A stretch of 30,158 nt of DNA from Patescibacteria group bacterium (GCA_023484365.1 JAMDBA010000048.1:1-30158); one strand, 5' to 3'; numbered from the stretch's first letter, positions 1 to 9,570 are shown. A program made the numbers and translations. Notes: generated by a model not told the origin, from the sequence alone.

Positions 1-1317
<1,317 letters not shown>

Positions 1318-1384
1318 AAAAAATTTTTCTTGGGGCAACTAAAAAGCTCTTTCTCTCATATAAAACAATAAATTACTAGCTGCT

Positions 1385-1404
1385 GGCTAAACAGCCTTTT
1401 TTTT
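1385..1404 (+). terminator. Short intrinsic terminator after 16S
   Basis: A small hairpin GGCT-AAAC-AGCC is followed by eight T. It lies about 70 nt after the 16S 3' end and directly before the -10 box TATTAT (1407-1412) of the response regulator gene. It suggests that the 16S transcript ends here, without a 23S. The stem is only 4 bp, so strength is uncertain. Confidence 0.5.
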
Positions 1405-1426
1405 GGTATTATTTAGGCATAAACTT

Positions 1427-1789
1427 ATGAAAGTTTTACTAGTTGAAGACGATAAATTTTTATCATCAATATTAAAAACCAAGCTTGAACAAGCCGGGCT
1501 TGATGTTACTCTGGCTCTTGACGGAGAACAAGCGCTGGAAGTTTTAAAAACATTCAATCCCGATTTAATCCTTTTAGATTTAATTTTGCCGAAAAAATCA
1601 GGGTTTGAAGTTTTGGAAATTACTTCTCAGGATCCCCAGCTTGAACAAATACCGGTTATTATCCTTTCAAACCTTGGTCAAGAAAAAGATATAGAAAGGA
1701 CGAAACAGCTTGGCGCTATTGAATATTACATCAAAGCCAAGACTTCTATTGACTTTTTAATAGAAAGGATTAAAGATATTCTAAAGTAG
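1427..1789 (+). CDS. Stand-alone response regulator receiver protein
   Basis: A CheY-like single receiver domain of 120 aa with no output domain. Acidic pocket D8/D9, phospho-acceptor D51 in LLDLILP, S81 in ILSN and K103 in YIKAK are all in place, so it should be phosphorylated by a histidine kinase; none is in the window. A longer in-frame ATG exists at 1403, but that start lies upstream of the -10 box TATTAT (1407-1412) and codes a poor match, so MKVLLVEDD at 1427 is chosen. There is no SD; the predicted leader is about 8 nt or shorter. It is followed after 18 nt by rplS, probably on the same transcript. Target and partner are unknown. Confidence 0.9.
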   Translation: MKVLLVEDDKFLSSILKTKLEQAGLDVTLALDGEQALEVLKTFNPDLILLDLILPKKSGFEVLEITSQDPQLEQIPVIILSNLGQEKDIERTKQLGAIEYYIKAKTSIDFLIERIKDILK

Positions 1790-1807
1790 CCAAAACGATA
1801 AATTATT

Positions 1808-2110
1808 ATGATTCCAAAAGAAATTTTAGAAAAAATTAAACCCGGAGCCAAAGTCAGGGTGTATGAAAAAAATACGCCGTTTTCAGGTTTGGTTATCGCC
1901 AGGAAGCACGGTTCGGAAGCCGGCGCCACCTTCACGGTCAGGGCGATTGTTTTAGGCGTCAGCGTGGAAAAAGTTTTTCCGATTAATTCTCCCGCCATAA
2001 CAAAGGTTATGGTTTTAAGTTTTCCTAAAAAAGTTCACCGCTCAAAACTTTACTTCGTCCGCGAGATGCCCGCTTATAAAATCAAACAAAAGCTGGGAGT
2101 TTCGCTTTAG
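1808..2110 (+). CDS. rplS: 50S ribosomal protein bL19
   Basis: A 100-aa protein matching the bL19 family along its length: an N-terminal PGAKVRVYEK strand, the FSGLVIARKHGSEAGATFTVR core, the GVSVEKVFPINSPAI turn and a basic C-terminal part with RSKLYFVRE. bL19 sits at the subunit interface of the 50S subunit. The protein is slightly short compared with the usual 110-120 aa, the gap being in the loop after VYEK and at the C-terminus, in keeping with compact CPR ribosomal proteins. No SD is visible before the ATG (upstream ATAAATTATT). It follows the response regulator by 18 nt and is closed by a GAAA-loop terminator. Confidence 0.92.
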   Translation: MIPKEILEKIKPGAKVRVYEKNTPFSGLVIARKHGSEAGATFTVRAIVLGVSVEKVFPINSPAITKVMVLSFPKKVHRSKLYFVREMPAYKIKQKLGVSL

Positions 2111-2140
2111 GATTTTAGATTAAATATTTTTTGGTAGTTT

Positions 2141-2165
2141 AGGCTTGGAAACAAGTCTTTTTAAT
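2141..2165 (+). terminator. Intrinsic terminator after rplS
   Basis: Stem AGGCTTG / CAAGTCT (one G-U pair) closes a GAAA tetraloop and runs into TTTTT. It lies 30 nt after the rplS stop and ends the response regulator-rplS unit. Confidence 0.7.
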
Positions 2166-2200
2166 TTTTATTAATATGGGATTTATTTTAATATTAAGTT

Positions 2201-3031
2201 ATGGAATTTGAACGGCAGCAAATTGAGAATAAACAGAACTATCAGGAAAACGCCAATCTTCTTGAAAATGCGAAAGAAGAATGCGAGCATATTGGACTAT
2301 TCAGTAAAGGGCTAATTAATGATTTGCGGTTTGAGTTTTACGGAGATTTTAAAAGAGAAGGCGACCGGTTTATTGGCTATAGGTTAAATAAAGATAATTC
2401 TTTAGAAAATACAGAATCAGACAGGCCGGATGCCGCCAAGGACGTTCGGCTTTTGTCCAAGGAGGCGCTAGAGAAATTCAGAAATTTTTCTTTTTATATT
2501 GACGATGCGCATCTTAGCTCTCGGGTGTGGCTTGATGGTTCCAATATGGATACTATTTATTCGTTTGGCGCTCAGGTAGCTCACGAAATAGCGCATGCTA
2601 AATCTTACAGAGCCATACCTCCAAGATCGGAATTTTTTGATAAAGAAAGATTCTTTGATGAGGTTGCGGATTTAGCCCATCAAGATTTGGAGTTGAAGGA
2701 AGCGAAAATAGATTTTTCTAAATTTCGTTCCGGTTATGCTACCGCCCAATGGTCGGAACTATACGCGATGCTTTATCAACGGGAATTTATCAGGAGAGAT
2801 AAACCGTCTAACGCTAAAGATATTAAAAACTGGGATAATCTTATCTTGCGGGTAGCTGACAACTTAGATAAGGAAATAAACGGCCTTGGTCGTTCAAAGA
2901 AAAAAGATTTATCTCCCGATCTTATTTATCAGGAAATCCATACCTTATCTTTTTTAATGCCAAGAATTATTGAAAGTAAGTTTCCTGATTTTGAGCAAAG
3001 AATAAAATTTTTAGAGTCTTTTACATTATAA
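2201..3031 (+). CDS. Putative zinc metalloprotease-like protein (HEIAH motif)
   Basis: Unrecognised 276-aa soluble protein. It has a metalloprotease-type HExxH motif, HEIAH at residues 128-132, preceded by hydrophobic/small residues (FGAQVA), as in zincin active-site helices. Acidic residues that could supply a third ligand follow (for example E154 in FFDEVADLAH), but which one acts is not clear. There is no signal peptide or membrane segment, and the N-terminus is charged and probably helical. The upstream -10-like TAATAT (2189-2194) lies 6 nt before the ATG, so the mRNA is predicted to be leaderless. The gene stands alone between the rplS terminator and tRNA-Leu. Function is inferred only from the motif; peptidase activity is unproven. 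Confidence 0.7.
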   Translation: MEFERQQIENKQNYQENANLLENAKEECEHIGLFSKGLINDLRFEFYGDFKREGDRFIGYRLNKDNSLENTESDRPDAAKDVRLLSKEALEKFRNFSFYIDDAHLSSRVWLDGSNMDTIYSFGAQVAHEIAHAKSYRAIPPRSEFFDKERFFDEVADLAHQDLELKEAKIDFSKFRSGYATAQWSELYAMLYQREFIRRDKPSNAKDIKNWDNLILRVADNLDKEINGLGRSKKKDLSPDLIYQEIHTLSFLMPRIIESKFPDFEQRIKFLESFTL

Positions 3032-3054
3032 TTTTGAAGTTTTTATTTGTTGAC

Positions 3055-3083
3055 TTGAAAATAAAGGATGCTCTTTCTATAAT
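3055..3083 (+). promoter_or_regulatory. Promoter of tRNA-Leu
   Basis: TTGAAA (3055-3060), a 17-nt spacer and TATAAT (3078-3083). The predicted start is about 15 nt before the tRNA. This is a near-consensus housekeeping sigma promoter. Confidence 0.75.
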
Positions 3084-3104
3084 CGGAGAAGAGTTATAAA
3101 AAGA

Positions 3105-3191
3105 GCCCAGGTGGCGAAACTGGCAGACGCACTACCTTGAGGTGGTAGCGCCCGCAAGGGCTTGGAGGTTCGAATCCTCTCCTGGGCACCA
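3105..3191 (+). tRNA. tRNA-Leu (GAG)
   Basis: Acceptor GCCCAGG pairs with CCTGGGC, the discriminator is A, and CCA is encoded. The anticodon arm is CTACC-TTGAGGT-GGTAG, giving anticodon GAG. A long variable arm with GCCCGCAAGGGC is typical of class II leucine tRNA. The T arm is GGAGG-TTCGAAT-CCTCT with a terminal wobble or mismatch. Confidence 0.96.
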
Positions 3192-3307
3192 GAATTAAAC
3201 TTTCAGGAATTTTGCCGACCGATTCGGCCGCGCGAAGCGCGCCATTAGTTCCGCTAAAAAAAGGTCCGGATTTCGTCAAATAATCGCACAAGTAAATATA
3301 GTATAAA

Positions 3308-3886
3308 ATGACTAATATAATAACCTTGTTTCAAGGATCGTTTGACCGACAAAACGAATCTATCCAAAGAAAGTTGGCATGTGAATTTTTATCTAAACGC
3401 CTGAATTCAGCGGTAAACCTCGCCGAAATAGAATTGCCGCCTACTGATGATTCTCGCAAGGCAGATTTTGTTTATAAAGGAGAGCTATTTCAAGTGGTTA
3501 TTCCCCATCAAGATGCGGGCGAAAAAGATATATTGCCAGACTCGCCGATAAGGTCTGTTGAAGAGCAACGTAAAAGCTTTTCAAAAATTATTAAAGGTAA
3601 ATCCGGACAAAGTGCTATATTTGGTGGAGATTATTTGAAGATTCTAACGTACACGATAAAAGAAAAATTTGATAAATACGGAACAAAGGGCTCGAGAGAT
3701 TTGGTATTGATAATTGAATGCGTGGATATTTTTTTTGAAATCTTCGATTTTTCTATCGCTCAGAGTATTTTAGCCGAAGTTAAGAGGCGAGCAGAAAATA
3801 CGGGTGTTAATTTTAAAGAAATATGGCTAGTGAAGCGGTGGATAGTTGAGGATCAGCCAGCTTACATTAGACAGTTAAAGTTTTAG
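3308..3886 (+). CDS. Hypothetical protein, 192 aa
   Basis: Family not recognised. It is a soluble mixed alpha/beta protein with no signal peptide or membrane helix. The C-terminal half has strands and helices (SRDLVLIIECVDIFFEIF, FKEIWLVKRWIVEDQPAYI), a pattern seen in some nuclease-like or restriction-associated folds, but no catalytic motif can be defended. The start is the ATG at 3308: a -10-like TATAGT (3297-3302) ends 5 nt upstream and no SD is present, so the mRNA is probably leaderless. Neighbours are tRNA-Leu upstream and another unknown gene downstream with its own promoter, so context gives no function. Confidence 0.7.
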   Translation: MTNIITLFQGSFDRQNESIQRKLACEFLSKRLNSAVNLAEIELPPTDDSRKADFVYKGELFQVVIPHQDAGEKDILPDSPIRSVEEQRKSFSKIIKGKSGQSAIFGGDYLKILTYTIKEKFDKYGTKGSRDLVLIIECVDIFFEIFDFSIAQSILAEVKRRAENTGVNFKEIWLVKRWIVEDQPAYIRQLKF

Positions 3887-3900
3887 GCAATTGTGTAAAT

Positions 3901-3928
3901 TTGATAAAGATAGCGATAGGGATATAAT
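3901..3928 (+). promoter_or_regulatory. Leaderless promoter for the 3935 gene
   Basis: TTGATA (3901-3906), a 16-nt spacer and a perfect TATAAT (3923-3928). Only 6 nt separate the -10 box from ATG 3935, so the expected start point is at the start codon itself. Confidence 0.75.
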
Positions 3929-3934
3929 AAAATT

Positions 3935-4516
3935 ATGAATATAACATCAATTTTAGCCCTACTCCAAATAGCTCTTGTGTTATTATCAAATCCTAACGTC
4001 GCCACAAATCCTACTCTAAAGGCACAGGCGTTAAGCGTCGCCAATCAGGCGATAGTCCTTGCCAGTAATGAATTAGCTCAAGAAGCAAATCAGCCGCCTC
4101 AAAGCACTCCTACAACCTCTGATTTAGGGATGGCGTCAGAACCCACTACAACCCCCACTACAACTCCTGAATCTTGCGAATTATCGGGTTTAATCGTAAA
4201 ACACGATTATTCTCGTTTTCCTTATTACAGCGAAACCGACCCAATGGAAAATAGGTCTATAAGTTTTACTTGGACTCTTCAGGGAATGGATGCTAATACA
4301 ACAGGAACCTTATATCAAGAACTTCCTATGTCAAACGAATGGAGTTTGAACCAACATTCCACGGATACTTTATCCAGCGCGACAGAAAATCAGTCTCTAT
4401 TTGATTTTGATTTTAAATTTAAAGCAATCTTTGATAATGCCGTTTGTTATGCTTATTTCCACGCTGTAAATGGCAATTTTCCAGACTTCGGAACTAAAAG
4501 CACTCCAACCAAATAA
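3935..4516 (+). CDS. Hypothetical exported or anchored protein with Thr/Pro linker
   Basis: A 193-aa protein of unknown function. Residues about 1-20 are hydrophobic (MNITSILALLQIALVLLS), a signal-anchor or weak signal peptide. An Ala/Asn-rich helix follows, then a low-complexity Thr/Pro/Ser linker (about residues 53-80) and a C-terminal domain with two cysteines (CELSG and NAVCYAYF) that may form a disulfide outside the cytoplasm. Strand-rich C-terminal sequence suggests a beta-sandwich. Transcription is from a consensus TTGATA-N16-TATAAT promoter placed for a leaderless mRNA. No terminator is evident before the convergent 4597 gene. Confidence 0.75.
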   Translation: MNITSILALLQIALVLLSNPNVATNPTLKAQALSVANQAIVLASNELAQEANQPPQSTPTTSDLGMASEPTTTPTTTPESCELSGLIVKHDYSRFPYYSETDPMENRSISFTWTLQGMDANTTGTLYQELPMSNEWSLNQHSTDTLSSATENQSLFDFDFKFKAIFDNAVCYAYFHAVNGNFPDFGTKSTPTK

Positions 4517-4596
4517 TGAAAACTTGAGGAATAGGAGATTGGATAGGAATAGGAAAGATGTTTTTTCTCTAAAGAAGTTATTAGTTCTGCACTATA

Positions 4597-6522
4597 TCAG
4601 AGTTTATAAATAAAAATACTTGTTCCGGCGCGGTAGTCGGGAGCGGGGACTTCGCCAAGGCCTGGTTTCGGAGGGCGCAGTTTAACTAGCCAGGTGTAAT
4701 TATCTGTTGAGTCTTGAGGCTGGGATTTAGCGGTAATCAGCGCCTGCTCTAAAGTGTTTATGGAAATCGCTAAATAATGGATACCGGAGTTGGCGGGATC
4801 GCCGCGGCTTGCCCACCAGTTCACTTCTTTATTGCCTAAATAATAGCTTGGATCACCGCCGCCAAAATAATCAACGGCGATTTTGTTTATTTCCGGATGC
4901 GAGTCAACGAAGTTTTTCAGGCGAATCATATCCTGTCCCCAGTCATAATTGGAATCGCCGACAATTTTATAGCCGTTCCAAACTCCGCCGCCGATTTCAT
5001 TAAAGTAAGACAGGAAATAAGGATAAGCCGCAAAAGCTTCAAATAGCGCCCAGACCAGAATTACGAATAAAATTAAATATTTAATAAGTTTTCGGGTCAT
5101 TTCTTTAGTAAATGAAGAAATATTTAAGGAGATGTTTTGGGTGTTGCCGGTATCGGTATGGGTAAACCAGCTTTTAATAGCGCTTGCCGTTAAAATATAA
5201 ATAAGAGGCAATGTCGGGAAAAGATGGCGGAAGCCGATATTCAGGTCGGAATGCATGCTGTACGCCCAATAGAAAACAACAAAGCTTATCATTGAGAACT
5301 GGGCAAAATGAGAATAAATATAATTAAGCAATTTTTGCCATTTCGGTTTGGCTTTTACGGCTTTCCAGATGCCAAACGCCAATGCCGCTAAAATAAGTAT
5401 TAAGGCGGGCAAAGTTTCTTTAAGAAGATAAATCGTGGGGAAGTAATACCACCAGCCACTGTTGCTTACCTGGCCAAGGAAATAAACGGTGTTCCCGCCG
5501 TTGACCCTTTGAAAAACCATTAAAACGCCGAGAGCGTATTGCGCTAAAGGCCGAAGGATAGGCGATTTTGTCATCCAAACGTCCAGATTCGCTATGCAGC
5601 GCATAGGATTGCAAATATGTCCGGCTGGCGTAGGTCCTCCCGCGAAAGAAGCGAGAATAGAAGAAGTGTCGGAAATCTGTTTTTGGATGGGATAGTGGAT
5701 CGTGAATAAGGCATAGACAGGCCAAACTATTAAAACATAGCCGATGACAAAAATAATTATAACGGCGCGTAGATAACGCCAGCCGCGGACAGAGAACCTT
5801 CTTAAGCGGGCGTCTTCGTCGGTCTGAAGCCAGTCCCGCTTAACGCTAAGCGCGTAAAAGACGATTATCAGGAAAATAAAATAAGGGATAAGCATAACGG
5901 CGGAGAATTTCGTCAGTTGCGCAATGCCGAAAGCTATGCCGGCCAGGAACAAATTTAGCTTAGATGGCTTGAAAAGGAATTTCAGAAAATAATAAGTGCC
6001 CAGCACGATTCCGAAGGCGGCGGCGACATCGGTAGTCACATAATGGCCGTGCGCCAGAACGTTTGGCGAGACAGCGAAAAGAAAAGCGGGTAAGAGCGCC
6101 CACCAGCCGCCGACGATTTCTTTCGCCCAAATATAAATTAATAATACTAATAACAGAGTTAGGAAAATCGGAAATAGCCGAAAAACGTGGAGAATCTGGT
6201 CGGCGTTATTTCCAGAGTTGTATAAAAATTGGGTGCCCATATCCCATTGGCCGTTGACTTCGCTTGTCCAGGCGGAAGAAGTGGTCGGATAAACAGGATT
6301 AATAAATAATTTTACCGGCAAGGCGCCCAGAGCTTTAACTAAAGGTGGATGTTCGGGATTGAGCCGGTAGTCAAGCTGGGAGACGTAACCATAACCGGCG
6401 GGCGTGTGGGCAAGTTCGTCCATTATAGCCGAATCGCTCCAGGCGGCTTTAAGCATCATGGCGCCGCTGGCAATTATTATTATGGCCAAAATTAGCCAAG
6501 GATAAATAGATTTTTTATTCAT
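4597..6522 (-). CDS. GT39/PMT-like membrane glycosyltransferase
   Basis: A 641-aa polytopic membrane protein of the GT-C type. After the first membrane helix it has the family acidic pair D35-E36 in MDELAHTPAGYGY, followed by LNPEHPPLVKALGALP, typical of PMT_2/ArnT-like enzymes. These transfer sugars from lipid-phosphate carriers on the outer face of the membrane. About ten membrane helices are seen. The C-terminal part has DSNYDWGQDMIRLKNF and YFGGGDPSYYLG, often found in CPR homologues. The -10 TATAAT (rc of 6530-6535) ends 7 nt before the ATG and no SD is present, so the mRNA is probably leaderless. Substrate and acceptor cannot be read from sequence. Confidence 0.88.
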   Translation of the reverse strand: MNKKSIYPWLILAIIIIASGAMMLKAAWSDSAIMDELAHTPAGYGYVSQLDYRLNPEHPPLVKALGALPVKLFINPVYPTTSSAWTSEVNGQWDMGTQFLYNSGNNADQILHVFRLFPIFLTLLLVLLIYIWAKEIVGGWWALLPAFLFAVSPNVLAHGHYVTTDVAAAFGIVLGTYYFLKFLFKPSKLNLFLAGIAFGIAQLTKFSAVMLIPYFIFLIIVFYALSVKRDWLQTDEDARLRRFSVRGWRYLRAVIIIFVIGYVLIVWPVYALFTIHYPIQKQISDTSSILASFAGGPTPAGHICNPMRCIANLDVWMTKSPILRPLAQYALGVLMVFQRVNGGNTVYFLGQVSNSGWWYYFPTIYLLKETLPALILILAALAFGIWKAVKAKPKWQKLLNYIYSHFAQFSMISFVVFYWAYSMHSDLNIGFRHLFPTLPLIYILTASAIKSWFTHTDTGNTQNISLNISSFTKEMTRKLIKYLILFVILVWALFEAFAAYPYFLSYFNEIGGGVWNGYKIVGDSNYDWGQDMIRLKNFVDSHPEINKIAVDYFGGGDPSYYLGNKEVNWWASRGDPANSGIHYLAISINTLEQALITAKSQPQDSTDNYTWLVKLRPPKPGLGEVPAPDYRAGTSIFIYKL

Positions 6523-6568
6523 TATTCTAATTATATCACTCTAGTTTTATTTTAAAAAACATACCCCG

Positions 6569-6634
6569 ATATTTTCGCAAGCAGTTTCCTTTCCGGCTTA
6601 AAGGCCTAAGCCAGATAACTGTTCGTGAAAATAT
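6569..6634. repeat. Two-tier imperfect inverted repeat between dprA and the GT39 gene
   Basis: Outer arms ATATTTTCGCAAGCAGT (6569-6585) and ACTGTTCGTGAAAATAT (6618-6634) match at 14 of 17 positions. The inner stem is GGCTT/AAGCC (6595-6599/6608-6612). It has no T-run, so it is not a plain terminator. It may be a dispersed palindromic element or an RNA structure in the 3' region of dprA mRNA. Confidence 0.55.
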
Positions 6635-6667
6635 TTTATGAGCGCGAATTAAAAATATTGAAAATAG

Positions 6668-7702
6668 TTATTTTAGCGAGTATTTCCCTTGGCTTTCTAA
6701 AACAATGCCTCTTATAACCATAAGAGTAAGTATTTTATTAGTTTTAACGATGTCTGACTTGCCGGCGAGCTCTAAAATCTGGTCGGCGCTAATCGGCTGG
6801 CCTGCTTCGGATAAAATATCTAAAATTTGTTTTTCTTCTTCGTTTAAACCAACAGCTTTTTGTTTTTGAGATTCCGTCTCTATTCCCAACGATTTTAAAA
6901 TATCTTCGGGCTTAGTAACGAGTTCGGCGCCTTGCCTGATTAAATCATTAGACCCTTCGTAATTTGAGTTATTGATAGCGCCGGGGATAACAAAAACATC
7001 GCGGTTTTGATGGAGTGCGTGAGCGGCTGTTCCAAGCGCTCCGGAAATTCTGGGGGCCTCAACAACTAAAACTCCGCGTGATAAGCCGCTGATAATGCGA
7101 TTGCGTTCTAAAAACTGATGGGGCAGGCTGGGCATTTCTAACGGATACTCGGAAACAATGGTTCCGCCGGAATTTATAATTTTCTTAGCCAGCTGTTCGT
7201 TTTGTTTAGGATAAAAATTGCCGAGCCCGTTTCCTAAAACAGCGATCGTTTGCGCGCCTGCTTTAAGCGCTCCCTCATGAGCTGAAGCGTCTATTCCCAA
7301 AGCCAGGCCGCTGACGATAATCAAACCGGAGCCAGCCAGATTAAAAGAAAAATCATAAGCGATTTCTTTTCCGAAAGATGACGCTTTGCGGGTGCCGACA
7401 ACCGCCAGTCCTTGTTTTTCTTGAGGAATTGGCGCGCCTATAAAATAAATTCCTAATGGCGGCTGGGGAATTTCTTTAAGAAGCGGGGGATAATTTTTAT
7501 CTTCTTCTAAAAGCAGTTTAACGCCTGATTTTTCCAGTTTTTGCCATTCTTTTTCCGGGTTAATTTTATTTTTTTCTTCAATTAGCGATCTCCAGGCTTT
7601 TTCCCAATAGCCGTATTTCTCTTTGATTTTTTTTAGTTCGCGATAATTGGCTAATTTTAAAATATTCAGGGAATTATAAAAAATCGCTTCTTTTTCTTCC
7701 AT
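6668..7702 (-). CDS. dprA: DNA-processing protein A (DprA/Smf)
   Basis: A 344-aa DprA. An N-terminal helical region is followed by the Rossmann-like DNA-binding fold: VVGTRKASSFG (101-111), SGLALGIDASAHEGAL (131-146), AVLGNGLGNFYPKQN, FLERNRIISGLSRGVLVVEA, GTAAHALHQNRDVFVIPG and GSNDLIRQGAELV. A C-terminal winged helix (about 285-344, EEEKQILDILSEAGQPISADQIL) completes it. DprA binds incoming single-stranded DNA and loads RecA during transformation. The expected SGSL stretch reads SGAL. An extended -10, TGCTATTTT (7709-7717 on the complement), ends 6 nt before the ATG, so the mRNA is predicted leaderless. Its functional partners in the window are comEC and the HNH nuclease. Confidence 0.95.
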   Translation of the reverse strand: MEEKEAIFYNSLNILKLANYRELKKIKEKYGYWEKAWRSLIEEKNKINPEKEWQKLEKSGVKLLLEEDKNYPPLLKEIPQPPLGIYFIGAPIPQEKQGLAVVGTRKASSFGKEIAYDFSFNLAGSGLIIVSGLALGIDASAHEGALKAGAQTIAVLGNGLGNFYPKQNEQLAKKIINSGGTIVSEYPLEMPSLPHQFLERNRIISGLSRGVLVVEAPRISGALGTAAHALHQNRDVFVIPGAINNSNYEGSNDLIRQGAELVTKPEDILKSLGIETESQKQKAVGLNEEEKQILDILSEAGQPISADQILELAGKSDIVKTNKILTLMVIRGIVLESQGKYSLK

Positions 7703-7730
7703 AAAATAAAAATAGCAGAAAATTGAAAAT

Positions 7731-7758
7731 AAGTCCCGTTAGAATTTCAGCTAAATTT
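7731..7758. repeat. Dispersed 28-bp repeat, copy A
   Basis: This stretch, containing TCCCGTTAGAATTTCAGCT, matches 13233-13260 at 24 of 28 positions in the same orientation. Its TCCCGTTA (7734-7741) also has an inverted partner TAACGGGA at 7834-7841. It lies in the dprA upstream region. Confidence 0.55.
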
Positions 7759-7842
7759 TTCGGCAACGCAAATCCTATGAACGAACCATCCTCCGGCTTA
7801 GCCTTATATAATTAAACGCCTTTTTAAAACTTTTAACGGGAT

Positions 7843-7868
7843 AAAAAAGTCCTCCCCGGAGGGAGGAC
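7843..7868 (-). terminator. Intrinsic terminator of the S55-like gene
   Basis: On the minus strand, stem GTCCTCC / GGAGGAC (7862-7868 with 7849-7855) closes a 6-nt loop and runs into TTTTTT (7848-7843). It lies 20 nt after the stop codon. Confidence 0.88.
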
Positions 7869-7888
7869 ATTAAATTGTGTTGCGGAAT

Positions 7889-9547
7889 CTACAGATTTAC
7901 GTCCAGATCTTTTATGAAATAACCAGGGGGCAGGGGAATGGACTTGGGGAGTTTGTAATATTGATAATGCATCTGCTTGGCCAGCGTTACCCTGATATAG
8001 ATTTTATCCAAGCTTTTATGATAAGACGCTATATCTTTAAGCGAGTTTACGAAATCCTTTTCGCTTTTCATGTTGATTGGTTTTTCGTTGGCTCCGAAAG
8101 CTATCAGGAGCGCGCCGAAAGGCGAATCTTTGGAGGCCAGGGGGCGAAGGTTCGTGTCTCCAGAGTAAATTTCAAGCGACGTTTGCTTGCTGTCCTTTGG
8201 AATAGATAGAGGAATATTGAGTTTAAAAGTTTTAGAGTTGTCAGCGTTCTTTAATTCCAAGACAAGATTAAAGTGCCGGTTGTTCGCGTCATTAATTCCG
8301 TTGTTTTCAACCAGCTCTTTTTTTGTTATATGCAGGAATCGGTTGCCGGGAAGGACTTGAACGTCTGCCGTAGCGGCAGGCATAGTCGTTGCCCAGTCGG
8401 CTATTCCGTATTTACCCAGCAATTCGCTTATCTTACTGATTAATTTCCAGACACCCAGCGCTTTTTCGCCGCCCGAACTAAGATCGGCTGAAAACATTGG
8501 AATAGACGTTTTGCCAACTCTGATCACGCTTTTTACGATGATGGTTGAAGTTGCGTTCGGCCAATAGTTGAACAAGTGGGAGATAGCCATATTAAAAAGG
8601 TCGTCGGCAGCGAATATCGTCGGAGAAACGGATAATCTTTGCCATTCGCTATCTTGAAGCGTCGGTTTCTTAATGCGGACATATAAGTTAATCAGTTTTG
8701 CGGGCGCGCCCAGCACTCCGTCTATCGCGTAGGCATTATCGTAAGTTATCACTCCGACGTATTGAATAGGAGTCTCTTCGGTCATAATTTTATAACTTGC
8801 AATCTTGCCCTTGATGGTCGTAATCATATTCGCGCGGTAAACAGGGATATTTATTTTGCCTAGCCATAAGGTTTTGTTGTTATTGGAATACATAAAAGCG
8901 TGCGCGCACAGCCAAAAGTGGTTTTTATGCACATAAGTGACCGTGCAGCCGAATCCGCTATTTGGTTCAGCAATAGAGAACACAACCATCTCTCCCGGTT
9001 TTGGTCTGTAGTATTTAACCGAGGTCTTTGAATTGTCATTTTCGGCGCCGAATATTTTTCTTTGATTAACCATATATTTTATCGGCGTTACTCCGGAAAT
9101 ATTTGAGTCGGGGTTTATCGGAAAATTATTATCACTAAATCCGTATCCCAATCCGCCGACCAGCTTCCATCTTCCATCTTTTCCTTTGAAATAAATAGGC
9201 GAACCGCTCATCCCGGCAACGGTGACAAATGGCTTTATTAGTTTGACTAATATCAACTCGGAGTATTTATTGGTTCCAGAAGAATCGTTTGTTAAGCCTC
9301 TGTAAAACGGGTAGAGACCGACGAATTTGACCTTAAACCGTTCAACCTTGTTGTTTTTGAATGTTGTCAGACCGTATCCTTCGGCATCTTTATGTATGTT
9401 GCGGTAGTCCATAAACTCCGTTATATTTTGGAGCTCTTTGACTGACGGGGGATTTTCCTTTTTAACGTGATTGTTTGTCCTGGCGAAAACTCCCGAACTG
9501 ACGAAAATAAAGCTGAGGGCAACAACGAACATTACTATCTTCTTCAT
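7889..9547 (-). CDS. Secreted S55-type (SpoIVB-like) serine peptidase-domain protein
   Basis: A 552-aa exported protein. Residues 1-22 are a signal peptide (basic MKK, hydrophobic core, VFA-RT cleavage). The N-terminal half fits the S55 domain known from SpoIVB and relatives: AEGYGLTTFKNNKVERFKV (55-73), then VAGMSGSPIYFKGK (110-123) with the likely nucleophile S114, then GLGYGF and SGVTPIKYMV. The rest is strand-rich and may be a binding domain. It is not a sporulation gene here; the substrate is unknown. This is a leadered gene: promoter TTGACA-N18-TAGACT, about 54 nt of 5' UTR and SD AAGGAG 6 nt before the ATG. A palindrome overlaps that SD. It has its own strong terminator. Confidence 0.82.
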   Translation of the reverse strand: MKKIVMFVVALSFIFVSSGVFARTNNHVKKENPPSVKELQNITEFMDYRNIHKDAEGYGLTTFKNNKVERFKVKFVGLYPFYRGLTNDSSGTNKYSELILVKLIKPFVTVAGMSGSPIYFKGKDGRWKLVGGLGYGFSDNNFPINPDSNISGVTPIKYMVNQRKIFGAENDNSKTSVKYYRPKPGEMVVFSIAEPNSGFGCTVTYVHKNHFWLCAHAFMYSNNNKTLWLGKINIPVYRANMITTIKGKIASYKIMTEETPIQYVGVITYDNAYAIDGVLGAPAKLINLYVRIKKPTLQDSEWQRLSVSPTIFAADDLFNMAISHLFNYWPNATSTIIVKSVIRVGKTSIPMFSADLSSGGEKALGVWKLISKISELLGKYGIADWATTMPAATADVQVLPGNRFLHITKKELVENNGINDANNRHFNLVLELKNADNSKTFKLNIPLSIPKDSKQTSLEIYSGDTNLRPLASKDSPFGALLIAFGANEKPINMKSEKDFVNSLKDIASYHKSLDKIYIRVTLAKQMHYQYYKLPKSIPLPPGYFIKDLDVNL

Positions 9548-9553
9548 TTCTTT

Positions 9554-9570
9554 CTCCTTCGGCCCGAAGG
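9554..9570 (-). promoter_or_regulatory. Hairpin overlapping the SD of the S55-like gene
   Basis: On the minus strand the sequence CCTTCGGGCCGAAGG (9556-9570) is a palindrome with 7-bp arms around one base. Its right arm contains the AAGG of the SD AAGGAG (9554-9559). An alternative fold is GGCC-UUCG-GGCC. The SD can therefore be paired or free, which could regulate translation. This is inference from sequence. Confidence 0.5.

Noticed and set aside
3094..3291. 65-codon minus-strand ORF over tRNA-Leu
   Set aside because: Antisense of a tRNA; the RRGFEPPSPC stretch is the usual false protein from tRNA-Leu antisense.
5420..5725. 101-codon ORF inside the GT39 gene
   Set aside because: Same-strand shadow in another frame of a clear membrane protein.
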